From Dyadobacter sp. CY326 (lineage in GTDB: Bacteria > Bacteroidota > Bacteroidia > Cytophagales > Spirosomataceae): a stretch of DNA of 64,000 bases. Numbering within the stretch: position 1 is the first letter of the stretch; each line of letters starts with the position of its first letter. The notes beneath the pieces are model-generated. The model ran no database searches and was not told the DNA's origin. It saw only the letters and a program-made list of their open reading frames with translations. Of this stretch, positions 47,177-55,532 are shown piece after piece. Location: contig NZ_JAJUXI010000006.1 in NCBI RefSeq assembly GCF_021390515.1, positions 310,001 through 374,000 of the forward strand. Reading direction: 5' to 3'. Position numbers and translations under genes: made by a program.

Positions 47177-47638
47177 CTACTTTACCTGCTGAATTTCCGT
47201 TTTTAATTTTTGAATTTCCTGTTCCTGATTGACCGTTTTGAAATAATAATAAAGTCCGGCGATCAAAAATATTTTGGATAAAATAAACACTGCGATAAAC
47301 GCTGGGCGCCAAAACTTGTGCACCTTCATATGGGTGTCATTGACCTCCACATCTAAATATCTGCGATCCTCTTCGGCCGGTTGTTGCTTGAACGAATGCT
47401 TTTCCTTTTGTCTGAATTCCCTGCTTCGAAGATGGATGATTTCCCTCAGGCCGACAGGCGGCGACACCGCAGAACCGTTGAAATGTCGCGTTATATCCAT
47501 CTCAATATCAACCAAATAATCTGCGAGCCCCTGATTTTCCTCAATCATCTGCTTTACCAAATCTTGCTCCTCCTTGTTGGCTAATCCCAGCAAATGTGCT
47601 TCCAGAATACCACTTTCTATAAATTCCTGTGCTTCCAA
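47177..47638 (-). CDS. Anti-sigma factor-like membrane protein
   Basis: 153 residues. The N-terminal part (YF-free version of the RskA pattern: FIESGILEAHLLGLANKEEQ) resembles the anti-sigma zinc-free domain that holds a sigma factor. One helix near residue 110-128 (FIAVFILSKIFLIAGLYYYF) crosses the membrane and a coiled tail ends the protein. The exported part is short. It follows the sigma-like gene by 15 bases, so the two form one operon and I infer a pair. Confidence 0.65.
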   Translation of the reverse strand: MEAQEFIESGILEAHLLGLANKEEQDLVKQMIEENQGLADYLVDIEMDITRHFNGSAVSPPVGLREIIHLRSREFRQKEKHSFKQQPAEEDRRYLDVEVNDTHMKVHKFWRPAFIAVFILSKIFLIAGLYYYFKTVNQEQEIQKLKTEIQQVK

Positions 47639-47653
47639 TGTGTGTCTAGATTA

Positions 47654-48106
47654 TTATGCGTTACGATAAAGTTTGAAATATTCATGGAATGAGCGAAGAA
47701 CCTCTGACTTGGAGATGTTTAGCTTGCCTGCCACTTCTTCAGGCGTATAGCCCTGACGAAACGACAATTCAAAGATTTGTTCAGGCGATGCCTCTGCTGC
47801 TGGAAAGTGTTCCGAAGACGGCGCAATGGCCATTAACTTCCGCTTTGCTTCCACTGCCTGCGCGCGCGCCAATTTGATGATACATGCAGCGAAACTGAAC
47901 GGATAACTGTTGCAGGCTTTCAATTGCGGTGATGAAAATACACTTACCAACACTTCCTGGGCCAGGTGGACTTGCGGCAAAATTTGTAAAATAATGCCGT
48001 AAGCCATTGCGCCATATTTGTCGTAAACTTCCAGGGAAGTCATATTTTCATGCTTCGCCAGAGTCTGGCGGTCCACTCCGTTTCTAATCGGTTCTAATTC
48101 ATTCAT
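47654..48106 (-). CDS. Degenerate ECF sigma factor-like protein
   Basis: 150 residues. The N-terminal half follows sigma region 2 (VYDKYGAMAYGIILQILPQV, SFAACIIKLARAQAVEAKRK) and the C-terminal half follows region 4 (QIFELSFRQGYTPEEVAGKL then KSEVLRSFHEYFK). The A-E-D-V-x-Q-E core is altered to AQEVLVSVFS and region 2.4 is weak, so it may have lost RNA polymerase function or be specialised. It pairs with the adjacent anti-sigma-like gene. Confidence 0.6.
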   Translation of the reverse strand: MNELEPIRNGVDRQTLAKHENMTSLEVYDKYGAMAYGIILQILPQVHLAQEVLVSVFSSPQLKACNSYPFSFAACIIKLARAQAVEAKRKLMAIAPSSEHFPAAEASPEQIFELSFRQGYTPEEVAGKLNISKSEVLRSFHEYFKLYRNA

Positions 48107-48409
48107 ATATTATAATTAATTAAAACTATAATGATTGGCGGGTAACGGTGGAATATTCTAACTGACAGATTTTCAGTAAAACTGCCAGAACGGCCACCTC
48201 TTATTGTAAATTTAATAGAATAACATTGTAAACTACTACTACAAGTCAAAAGTAATTGAAACAACCCTATTCAATTGGTGACATCGCCGATCTAAATATC
48301 GTTCGCAATCTGCTGTTAAGCAAGTGAACCTAAGTTGTAAAATCCATCGCATATCGGGAAAAGGGGCAATGCTGCTTTTGAGAACATTTTCAATGCTTAA
48401 CTTTACGGA
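48107..48409. other. Intergenic region with divergent gene starts (no gene seen)
   Basis: 303 bases between the sigma-like gene (minus) and the HAD gene (plus). A+T-rich, no open frame of merit, no strong hairpin. A near-consensus element TAACTTTA with TTG 17 bases upstream (48378-48405) lies close to the HAD start. It would leave no leader, so it is not called. Confidence 0.7.
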
Positions 48410-49069
48410 ATGAAAAAAGAAATAGCAGTAATTTTTGACATGGATGGCGTGATTTGCCATACGAACCCTTATCATTCAATGGCTTTCCGCGAATTTTTTT
48501 CGAAACGGAACCTTTCCCCAACTGACGAAGAGTTTGCTGTCCATATGTTTGGTAAAAGCAATAGTTATATACTCAGTCATTTCCTGCAAAAAACCGTGGA
48601 AGGGGATGAGCTGCTAACCTTGGAAAATGAAAAGGAAAGCTTATTTCGCCAGATTTATGAGCCTCACATTGAGCCCATTAAAGGTTTCAATGACTTTATT
48701 GCCGGCCTTGTCAAAAACAATGTAAAACTAGGCGTAGCAACTTCTGCACCACTTGCGAATCTAGACTTGATTATGGGCAAAGTGCCTGTCCGGCAGCACC
48801 TGGGCTCTGTTATGGCGAGTGAAAATGTAAAGAAACACAAACCTGATCCGGAAGTCTATCTGACCAGTGCAAAAAATCTGGGCGTTAGTCCTGACGATTG
48901 TGTAGTCTTTGAAGATTCGTTCTCTGGAATTACAGCTGCATTGAACGCAGGAATGCGTGTTGTCGGCGTTTTGAGCTCGCATACAAGGGAAGAATTGCCT
49001 CCCTGCAACCTTTATATTGAAAATTACAGGGAGATTTCTTTCCTGGACATTCAAGCACTTTTTGACTAA
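48410..49069 (+). CDS. HAD-family hydrolase, beta-phosphoglucomutase-like
   Basis: 219 residues. Motif I is IFDMDGVICHTN (nucleophile Asp and acid Asp), motif II is the TSAP at VATSAPLANL, motif III Lys in KKHKPDPEVYL, and motif IV FEDSFSGITAA. The cap domain is the small helical type. It dephosphorylates a small sugar phosphate or related compound; the substrate cannot be told from sequence. Its stop touches the end of the PmoB-like gene (convergent). Confidence 0.9.
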   Translation: MKKEIAVIFDMDGVICHTNPYHSMAFREFFSKRNLSPTDEEFAVHMFGKSNSYILSHFLQKTVEGDELLTLENEKESLFRQIYEPHIEPIKGFNDFIAGLVKNNVKLGVATSAPLANLDLIMGKVPVRQHLGSVMASENVKKHKPDPEVYLTSAKNLGVSPDDCVVFEDSFSGITAALNAGMRVVGVLSSHTREELPPCNLYIENYREISFLDIQALFD

Positions 49070-50725
49070 TTACAGCACGGCTGCATCTTTAACACGAACA
49101 TCATACGCACCAGTTAAAACCTGCCCGTTTCTTTTCAATTGCAGAAAAATACGATAATTGCCGTCTTTCGGAAACGAGTAGGGAAATGAAATGCGGTTGC
49201 CGTGCTCCATGCCCATCATGCCATTTTCATTAAGTTCATACATGCCCATTTCGGTCATTAGGAATGTCTCGCGCTCATCGACCGGCATTGTTTTCAATTT
49301 GGTCAAATAGCGATCAATGCTATCCCGAAACATTGCGGGAGCAAGTGCCTTCACGATTGTCGCCGTGTCTGCAATGCGGTCTTTGAAAGTTTGCTCGGCA
49401 GCCATGGCATAAGTGCCGGTCGGGTGCAAGTGGATATAAACTGAGCCATCGGAACGCACGACCGCCACATGGCCCGTCATGCCAAGATAGGGTTCAGGCA
49501 GGCAGGCGCTGCCATCCGGATTAAAGAATTCGAATGCGAACTGATATGGCTTTCCTGCCTCCAATGCCTTGTCGGGCTTGCCTTCCCAAACTGCATAAGA
49601 ACCATCTTTGAAAACCGTCTTGGTTCCCGGCTTTCCGCAGATGACAACATTCTCATCAAACGGAACGCGACTCGGTGCGTCCATTGGATTTGTAATAACA
49701 TATGTATCTTCCTCAGCAGTTACCTGCAACGGTTTGGCTGCGGCATTCTGTTCCGGAATGTCAATGGTGTCCACAATGGTTTCGGCGAAGCCTGAATGTT
49801 GCACAATGTCGTTGTAAACCAGATATTTTCCAGCAGGAAGTTTGGGCAAATAAGATTCAAAAGTGGTGCTGTCCTTGCGTTCCGGGTGAATGTGTGCGAA
49901 TGCATCTAACCCAGGAATTCTGACCAGGAATGTGTGCATCAGCTTGCCATGATCCGGGATAAGCTTGCTTAGCATGCTGCCGCGCCGCTGTTCATGCCAG
50001 CCGGTTGTGTCAATTTTAAGCCGAAAAAGCCTTTGATGATCAGTTTGTAAAATGGCTGCATTGCCTTTAATTGGCTTGTAGAGCCATTGCTTATACTCGG
50101 CTGCCCAGCTGTCCCACCAGCTGCTGCCTCCATACAAAATGAGTGCACACAGCACGGTCGCAATGCCCATATTTATCCATCGCTTCCTTTTTTGAACAGG
50201 TGTTAATGCGACGCCAGGTTTTAAAATGCCATCGCTGACACTGGCGCCGATAGTCGTGATCATTAGCAGGAAAAGCAAAACGCCCAAAACGCTTAGTCCA
50301 ATGCCGAGTTCCTTCGGCATGTCGCGTTCTGCGGTGGAAACGGCAGCGATCGGCACAATCAATTCACCTTTCCCTTTATCGCCTTCGAGCTCAATTTGTG
50401 CGCTTGATGAGCCCGATTCCATGAGCCAGACAATGCCTTCAAATTGTCCGTTTTGACCTAAAACTTGTGTCAATTCATCTGGCGAAGGCGCGCCTTTGTC
50501 TCCGGAATAGAAGTAAATTGGTCTGGCTAAAATTTTCTTAAGATTCCCATTTTCAACAAATACGGTGATTTTAGCTGTGCCCGGAATGACGTCAGGGGGC
50601 TGAATGCTGACGAGGACTTTATATGGGCCGGCTTGTCCCTGCATCTGGACTCCCGCGCTTCCTACGTGTGCTTGCGCGGTCAGGCAGACAGCGAGTAAGC
50701 AAATTATGAATAGAAGATTTTTCAT
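49070..50725 (-). CDS. PmoB-like exported subunit candidate of a CuMMO-like complex
   Basis: 551 residues. The signal peptide is cut after AQA, so the mature protein starts with His20 (HVGSAG), as in PmoB and CopC, whose N-terminal His binds copper. A beta-rich domain (20-138) follows, then two helices (about 139-162 and 184-200) with a basic cytoplasmic loop between. A large exported part (200-551) carries HTF (264), HIHPE (278/280) and HLHP (432/434). PmoB has the same order: signal, domain, two helices, domain. The PmoB H137-x-H139 is absent from the first domain; HxH pairs sit in the second part. Its start overlaps the upstream gene by 4 bases. Similarity is by architecture and by eye; the YtkA-like fold is an alternative reading for the last part. 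Confidence 0.55.
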   Translation of the reverse strand: MKNLLFIICLLAVCLTAQAHVGSAGVQMQGQAGPYKVLVSIQPPDVIPGTAKITVFVENGNLKKILARPIYFYSGDKGAPSPDELTQVLGQNGQFEGIVWLMESGSSSAQIELEGDKGKGELIVPIAAVSTAERDMPKELGIGLSVLGVLLFLLMITTIGASVSDGILKPGVALTPVQKRKRWINMGIATVLCALILYGGSSWWDSWAAEYKQWLYKPIKGNAAILQTDHQRLFRLKIDTTGWHEQRRGSMLSKLIPDHGKLMHTFLVRIPGLDAFAHIHPERKDSTTFESYLPKLPAGKYLVYNDIVQHSGFAETIVDTIDIPEQNAAAKPLQVTAEEDTYVITNPMDAPSRVPFDENVVICGKPGTKTVFKDGSYAVWEGKPDKALEAGKPYQFAFEFFNPDGSACLPEPYLGMTGHVAVVRSDGSVYIHLHPTGTYAMAAEQTFKDRIADTATIVKALAPAMFRDSIDRYLTKLKTMPVDERETFLMTEMGMYELNENGMMGMEHGNRISFPYSFPKDGNYRIFLQLKRNGQVLTGAYDVRVKDAAVL

Positions 50726-51945
50726 CGTTGAATTTTATGCATCCAGTTGCCCCACGCCAAACCAATTCGCGTAGAAATCAGGCTGGCAACCAATGCAATG
50801 CCAAGTCCTTGTAATAATTCAGGTGTTGTTTCGACCATCCACGGGCCGAACTTATAGCGATATTCCCATTCCGGACTGTTCCCAAAATACCAGTAATGAC
50901 TTCCAAAAAACCAATTCCGCGCATAAGGTGACTCCATTAAGAAGGAGCCAAAAAACCATTGGAACGAAAAGAAAACAACAAGAAAAGTCGCGCCCATAAT
51001 GACAGCTAATTTCCAGTCATTCATATAACCGTAACGATGGCGCAAAAAATCGAGGGCAATGGCGGGAAGGATCAGCAGTAATGGAAACTGGAAGCCCTGA
51101 TAATGATCAATGTGATTTAATATTGGCCCAAGTTTCGGCTCGGCGGGGAAAAGTGGAATGATCCAGAGCGTTGCAAGCATTAAAATGGTGTAAACGCCCG
51201 TTGCGGCTGTGATTGCCCACTTGTGGCGAACTGCTTTACCAACTGCCATCAGCAAAATTGGAAAAGCGGCCGAAGAAAAAATATACATGCTGGATCGATG
51301 CATGTTCATACGGCCCAGTTCTTCGGAAAGCAATGTATACCAAATGGTTAGCAAGAATCCGGCAGACAATGCGAAAAGCCAGAACAGCGTTTTATCTAAA
51401 TTTTTTTTCCTACTCAAACTAACGTTATCGCTCAGTTTAAGCTGGTTTTTGACAGCAACTACGCTGATCATTGCACCAAACTGAATGCCGATAATGCCTA
51501 GGATCAAAACTGTGTGCGGAGGCGAAAGAATGGTTACGTCCAGTCCATATGTGTTGTGCCACCAGTCGTCAAAAGGAGCGGAAGTGAGCATGGCCAATGC
51601 GCCCCAAACGCAGAATAACGAGCCGAGCGAACTGTAAAAAAAGCCCCAGATTTTCACACTGGCATCTTTTTCACTGTTGCTCCCCCAAAATGTTTTTCTC
51701 AAAATCTCAAACCCTGAAAACAAACCTGCAACGACCGCACCCAGATAAATCACAAGGTGAGGCGGTGAAAGCAGTCCGTCGCGCCCAATGCTGATATGCC
51801 AGCAAATGTCCCAGATAAGGCCGGTTATGACGCAAAAAGATGCGAACACCGTCGCATAAATGTAAACCGGCACGCCTGGACTCGCTTGCAGGGGAATTAC
51901 CCGAGCGCCAATTTCTGGCGGCGGACCTATTGTTGTATCCATCAT
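50722..51945 (-). CDS. PmoC-PmoA-like fused membrane subunit candidate of a CuMMO-like complex
   Basis: 407 residues, about ten helices. Residues 46-63 read DICWHISIGRDGLLSPPH and align with the PmoC metal site as I remember it (D156, H160, H173: DGTWHQTIVRDTDFTPSH), with identical spacing. Residues 126-144 read DDWWHNTYGLDVTILSPPH and align with the second PmoC cluster (N227, H231, H245: NEWGHTFWFMEELFVAPLH), again with the same spacing. The second half has FQFPLLLILPAIALD (285-299), close to the PmoA segment FVFPASLVPGAIILD. Order and overlap with the PmoB-like gene copy pmoC-A-B. The function and the metal are not proven. The start has two adjacent ATGs. Confidence 0.65.
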   Translation of the reverse strand: MMDTTIGPPPEIGARVIPLQASPGVPVYIYATVFASFCVITGLIWDICWHISIGRDGLLSPPHLVIYLGAVVAGLFSGFEILRKTFWGSNSEKDASVKIWGFFYSSLGSLFCVWGALAMLTSAPFDDWWHNTYGLDVTILSPPHTVLILGIIGIQFGAMISVVAVKNQLKLSDNVSLSRKKNLDKTLFWLFALSAGFLLTIWYTLLSEELGRMNMHRSSMYIFSSAAFPILLMAVGKAVRHKWAITAATGVYTILMLATLWIIPLFPAEPKLGPILNHIDHYQGFQFPLLLILPAIALDFLRHRYGYMNDWKLAVIMGATFLVVFFSFQWFFGSFLMESPYARNWFFGSHYWYFGNSPEWEYRYKFGPWMVETTPELLQGLGIALVASLISTRIGLAWGNWMHKIQR

Positions 51946-52059
51946 TTTGAGAAAGGATTTTAAGTTTCAATATAGTCTTTATACTGCAAACCAGACAGCT
52001 AACGCCAGATTTCCCCCTATTGCGGCACCAAAAACTTATATTGAGAATGTGTGAACGGC

Positions 52060-52701
52060 TCAGAACGGGCGCATTGCTTTTACGAATCGCCCTTTGAAAT
52101 AATTGGAGAAAAGATTGTCCTCCCGCACGCCGCGCGAAGTGGAAGCATGAATGAACATAATTTCATCCTGGTTCCGGACATCCGTGACAATGCCTGCGTG
52201 CGAAACGTAACCTTCTTTTCCGGCTTCTGGCACAAAAAACAGCCAGTCTCCCGGCTTAATGTCATTGATGCTGCTTACTTCCTGCCCGAATTCAGATTGC
52301 TGCCAGGATATTCTCGGGACTTTTACGCCGATTTCTGAATAAACGGAGCAGATTAAGCCTGAGCAATCAATGCCATTCTTGTCATTCCCGCCTGAGCGAT
52401 AAGGCGTTCCGGAGTAAGTGCGGGCAACCTCAACCACTTTCGGGACGACTGCGGCTGGGACATTTTCAGGACGGCTGTATGTTGGTTTGGAAGCTGTGGC
52501 TGGCTTTTTCGCGGTTGTTTTTGCTGGTGGTCTGCCCGAGGACGGGCGCCTCGCAGGCGGTCGCCGTGCCACTGAACTACGGGATCTGCCGTTGTTAGAG
52601 CGGTCGGGAGTTTTGCGAAGTGTGTCACAGGCAGACAGCAGAAAAGTTAATAGGAGGGTGCAAATTGTGAAGTTGACGGAACGGGCAATTTGCTTTTTCA
52701 T
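52060..52701 (-). CDS. NlpC/P60 family lipoprotein (peptidoglycan hydrolase)
   Basis: 213 residues from the ATG at 52701. A lipobox L-S-A-C lies near residue 23. A Pro/Arg/Ser-rich linker follows, then the NlpC/P60 domain: KNGIDCSGLICSVY (nucleophile Cys), KVPRISWQQSEFG, and YVSHAGIVTDVR with the catalytic His. It cleaves peptide stems of peptidoglycan in the periplasm. All catalytic residues are visible. A -7-like element TATTTTTG (minus strand, 52735-52742) lies upstream. Confidence 0.92.
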   Translation of the reverse strand: MKKQIARSVNFTICTLLLTFLLSACDTLRKTPDRSNNGRSRSSVARRPPARRPSSGRPPAKTTAKKPATASKPTYSRPENVPAAVVPKVVEVARTYSGTPYRSGGNDKNGIDCSGLICSVYSEIGVKVPRISWQQSEFGQEVSSINDIKPGDWLFFVPEAGKEGYVSHAGIVTDVRNQDEIMFIHASTSRGVREDNLFSNYFKGRFVKAMRPF

Positions 52702-52865
52702 GCGTAAGCTTTCTGTTAGTAACGATACTTTTATCAAAAATAGTAAAGAATTTGTAACACGATTGTGTGAAATGGCTCATAAAAATGGGTCAAACTTAAA
52801 ACGTCTAGTGAAGGATTTTGCATGAAAAAATGATGTAAATATTATGTCCCTGACCGCATTGTCAG

Positions 52866-52873
52866 TAGTTTTG
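52866..52873 (+). promoter_or_regulatory. Candidate -7 element for the FAH gene
   Basis: TAGTTTTG fits TAnnTTTG, 37 bases before the ATG at 52911. A near-match ATG stands for TTG 19 bases upstream. Confidence 0.4.
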
Positions 52874-52910
52874 TTGTGTTTTTATCACTCCCAAATTTTA
52901 TTTGCTCCTA

Positions 52911-53522
52911 ATGAAAATTATTTGTGTTGGCAGGAATTACACCGAGCATATAGCTGAATTAAATAATGAAAAACCGGACGCGCCCGTAATTTTCTTAAAG
53001 CCCGAAACAGCTCAGATCCGCGCCGGGGAACCGTTTTTTTATCCGGATTTTTCCAAAGACATTCATTATGAAGTGGAGCTTGTTGTGAAAATAAACCGCG
53101 TTGGTAAAAACATTGAAGAACGGTTTGCACACAAATATTATGATGAAATTGGTGTTGGCATTGACTTCACGGCCAGAGACTTGCAGTCCGAATTGAAAAG
53201 CAAAGGCCTTCCGTGGGAATTGGCAAAAGCATTCAATGGTTCAGCGCCTGTTTCAGAATTTGTTCCAGTCTCTGATTACGAAGACATTCAAAACCTCAAT
53301 TTTAGTCTTGATGTGAATGGCGAGACGCGGCAGAACGGGAATTCGTCCATGATGCTTTACCGGATCAATTACCTGATTTCTTTCGTCTCCAAATTTTTTA
53401 TGCTCAAAAAAGGCGACCTGATATTCACAGGAACGCCAAAAGGCGTGGGTCCGGTGCAAATTGGCGACAAACTTACCGCGTCTATCGAAGGCAAGAAGAT
53501 GCTGGAATTGTTCGTTAGGTAG
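52911..53522 (+). CDS. Fumarylacetoacetate hydrolase family protein
   Basis: 203 residues from the ATG at 52911 (a start three codons upstream is less likely). Family landmarks: VGRNYTEHIAELN, PVIFLKPETAQI, DIHYEVELVVKI (metal-binding Glu pair), GVGIDFTARDLQ, LPWELAKAFNGSAP and LIFTGTPKGVGP. This is the short acylpyruvase/FAHD1 form. It hydrolyses a C-C bond in a beta-diketone acid such as an acylpyruvate; the substrate is not known here. It precedes the M23 peptidase by 48 bases. Confidence 0.92.
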   Translation: MKIICVGRNYTEHIAELNNEKPDAPVIFLKPETAQIRAGEPFFYPDFSKDIHYEVELVVKINRVGKNIEERFAHKYYDEIGVGIDFTARDLQSELKSKGLPWELAKAFNGSAPVSEFVPVSDYEDIQNLNFSLDVNGETRQNGNSSMMLYRINYLISFVSKFFMLKKGDLIFTGTPKGVGPVQIGDKLTASIEGKKMLELFVR

Positions 53523-53570
53523 GCCTAATCTTTGTTAGTCCGCAGGATCATTCATCATCACTAGTTATTC

Positions 53571-55529
53571 ATGCAAAAGAATTTCCGAGCAATAGCGCGC
53601 TTTACTTTGTTGTTTTCGGGGTTAATGGGCACATGCTTTTTTTCAAACGCCCAAAAGCAGACTTATCCCAAAGGTTATTATCAATTTCCAATCAGGCCCG
53701 GTCTGGCGAACTCATTGGCGGGCGGGCTTGGCGATTTGCGCAGCAATCATTTTCACGCAGGCCTTGACATTCGGACGGAACAACGAGAAGGGCTGGCTGT
53801 GTATGCCGCAGCCGAAGGATATGTTTACAAAGTGGCTGTGCAGCGAAGCGGTTATGGCAATGTTATTTTCCTTCGCCACCCCAATGGACAGACTTCGGTT
53901 TACGGGCATTTATTGAAATTCAGCGATTCGCTGGCGAATTACGTCCGCGGCGAACAATATAAAAAGCAGACATTCGAAATTGACCTTTTTCCCGAACCTG
54001 GTCAGTTCAAGTTTCGAAAAGGGGAAGTTATCGCGCTTTCAGGCAACACGGGCGGTTCCGCAGGGCCGCATTTGCACTTCGAGATCCGCGATTCGAAGGA
54101 TAATTATCTCAATCCCTTATACTTTGGTTTCAACGAAATTAAGGACGTGACGCCACCTAAGTTCGTAAACCTCGCCATCAGACCATTGGATATTAATGGT
54201 CGCGTCGGCGGGCAATTTGACAGAAAAGTATATGCGCCTGTCAAGCTAAAAGATGGCACTTACCGGCTCGCAGACACAGTTTCAGCGACAGGAATCATCG
54301 GCATTGACATGGTGGCACATGATCAGATGACGGGAACGGGTTTCCGATATGGACTGCAATGCATTGAAATTAAGATGGATCAAGCCGAAGTTTTTTCCTA
54401 CAACATTGAAATTTTTCCCAATTCTTCCACAAGAGATTACAACAATCTGATCGATTATGAAACGGAGCAGAAAACGGGACAGCGTTATCTCAAATGCTAC
54501 GTTCCGGACGGGAATAATTTCAATTTGTACAAAACCAATGCGATCAAAGGGAAGCTGAACATTGCGGACACGCTATTGCATGAGGTGCGCATTAAGATCA
54601 CGGATTCTTATGAGAATGCGTCAGAACTGACTTTCACGATCAAAGGCGAGCCGCAAAATCCTGCGCTTCCCGTTTATGATGCAGAGGTAAATCCCGAATA
54701 CATTGAGACTGATGTTCAGGAAAATACATTGGTTGTGAAGGCGAAATATTATCGCAGCGCCATTCCTTTTGCAACATTCTACTCCAATGGAAAAGAAATG
54801 AAAAAGGAACCGGATTTTTACGCGAGCGAATCAGCCGTTTTTTTGACTGATTTAAGAAAATACACGCCTGACTCGGTTAAGATCGGCAAAACGACTGTTC
54901 AAACTTATCTGAGAGGGCAAATTTTGCCGGGCGCTGCTTCTAAATACGAAGGAGACAAATGGTCCGTCGATTTCCGCAATACGAGCATTTTTGACACGCT
55001 CTTCTTGACCGGTCAGCGCAATTTTAATGCATTGACCATTAGCAACCGCGGGCTTGCATTGAAAGATTACATTTCGGTTGCTTTCACGCCGGAGAATGTG
55101 CCCGAGAATAAAGAGAAAACAAAGATATATCGCTATCTGGATGGTTATTACAGGTTTTTAGGCGGAACCTGGGTTGATAATGAGATCAAATTTGACACCC
55201 GCGAACTGGGCACATTTGTCATTCAGGCGGACACCGTGCCACCCAAAGTCCGGCTTACTGAGGCCAGCACGAAGCGGATCACGGGATACATTGGGGATGC
55301 GATTTCCGGGATCGATAATTATAAGGCGCTTGTGAATGGTGAATGGGTGCTAATGAACTATGATTCCAAAAAAGGTTTTATATGGTCAGAAAAGCAGGAT
55401 GCGACGAAACCCTTTGAGGGCGAACTGACGTTGGAAGTGACAGATAGGGCAGGAAATAGTACTATCTTGCAAATTGAATTAAAGGACCCGGTTGTTGTCC
55501 GGAAAAAACCTAGAAAACGAAAAAGATAA
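53571..55529 (+). CDS. Exported M23 family metallopeptidase
   Basis: 652 residues. A signal peptide (cut near SNAQ) is followed by a LytM/M23 domain (about 30-195): SNHFHAGLDIRTE with the H-x-x-x-D zinc pair, YGNVIFLRHPNG, and GPHLHFEIRD with the H-x-H. The remaining 450 residues are beta-rich repeats with no known catalytic motif, probably Ig-like or cell-wall binding. It cuts cross-bridges or acts as an activator of other hydrolases. It precedes bcp by three bases. Confidence 0.93.
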   Translation: MQKNFRAIARFTLLFSGLMGTCFFSNAQKQTYPKGYYQFPIRPGLANSLAGGLGDLRSNHFHAGLDIRTEQREGLAVYAAAEGYVYKVAVQRSGYGNVIFLRHPNGQTSVYGHLLKFSDSLANYVRGEQYKKQTFEIDLFPEPGQFKFRKGEVIALSGNTGGSAGPHLHFEIRDSKDNYLNPLYFGFNEIKDVTPPKFVNLAIRPLDINGRVGGQFDRKVYAPVKLKDGTYRLADTVSATGIIGIDMVAHDQMTGTGFRYGLQCIEIKMDQAEVFSYNIEIFPNSSTRDYNNLIDYETEQKTGQRYLKCYVPDGNNFNLYKTNAIKGKLNIADTLLHEVRIKITDSYENASELTFTIKGEPQNPALPVYDAEVNPEYIETDVQENTLVVKAKYYRSAIPFATFYSNGKEMKKEPDFYASESAVFLTDLRKYTPDSVKIGKTTVQTYLRGQILPGAASKYEGDKWSVDFRNTSIFDTLFLTGQRNFNALTISNRGLALKDYISVAFTPENVPENKEKTKIYRYLDGYYRFLGGTWVDNEIKFDTRELGTFVIQADTVPPKVRLTEASTKRITGYIGDAISGIDNYKALVNGEWVLMNYDSKKGFIWSEKQDATKPFEGELTLEVTDRAGNSTILQIELKDPVVVRKKPRKRKR

Positions 55530-55532
55530 AGT

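Noticed and set aside
48378-48405. TTG-N17-TAACTTTA as promoter of the HAD gene
   Set aside because: It would start transcription at or after the ATG. The -7 element also misses the final G.
49070-51945. Initial reading of the pair as generic hypothetical membrane and YtkA-like proteins
   Set aside because: It does not explain the duplicated D-x3-H-x12/13-H motifs, the His-first mature protein, or the C-A-B order, all of which fit a CuMMO-like system better.
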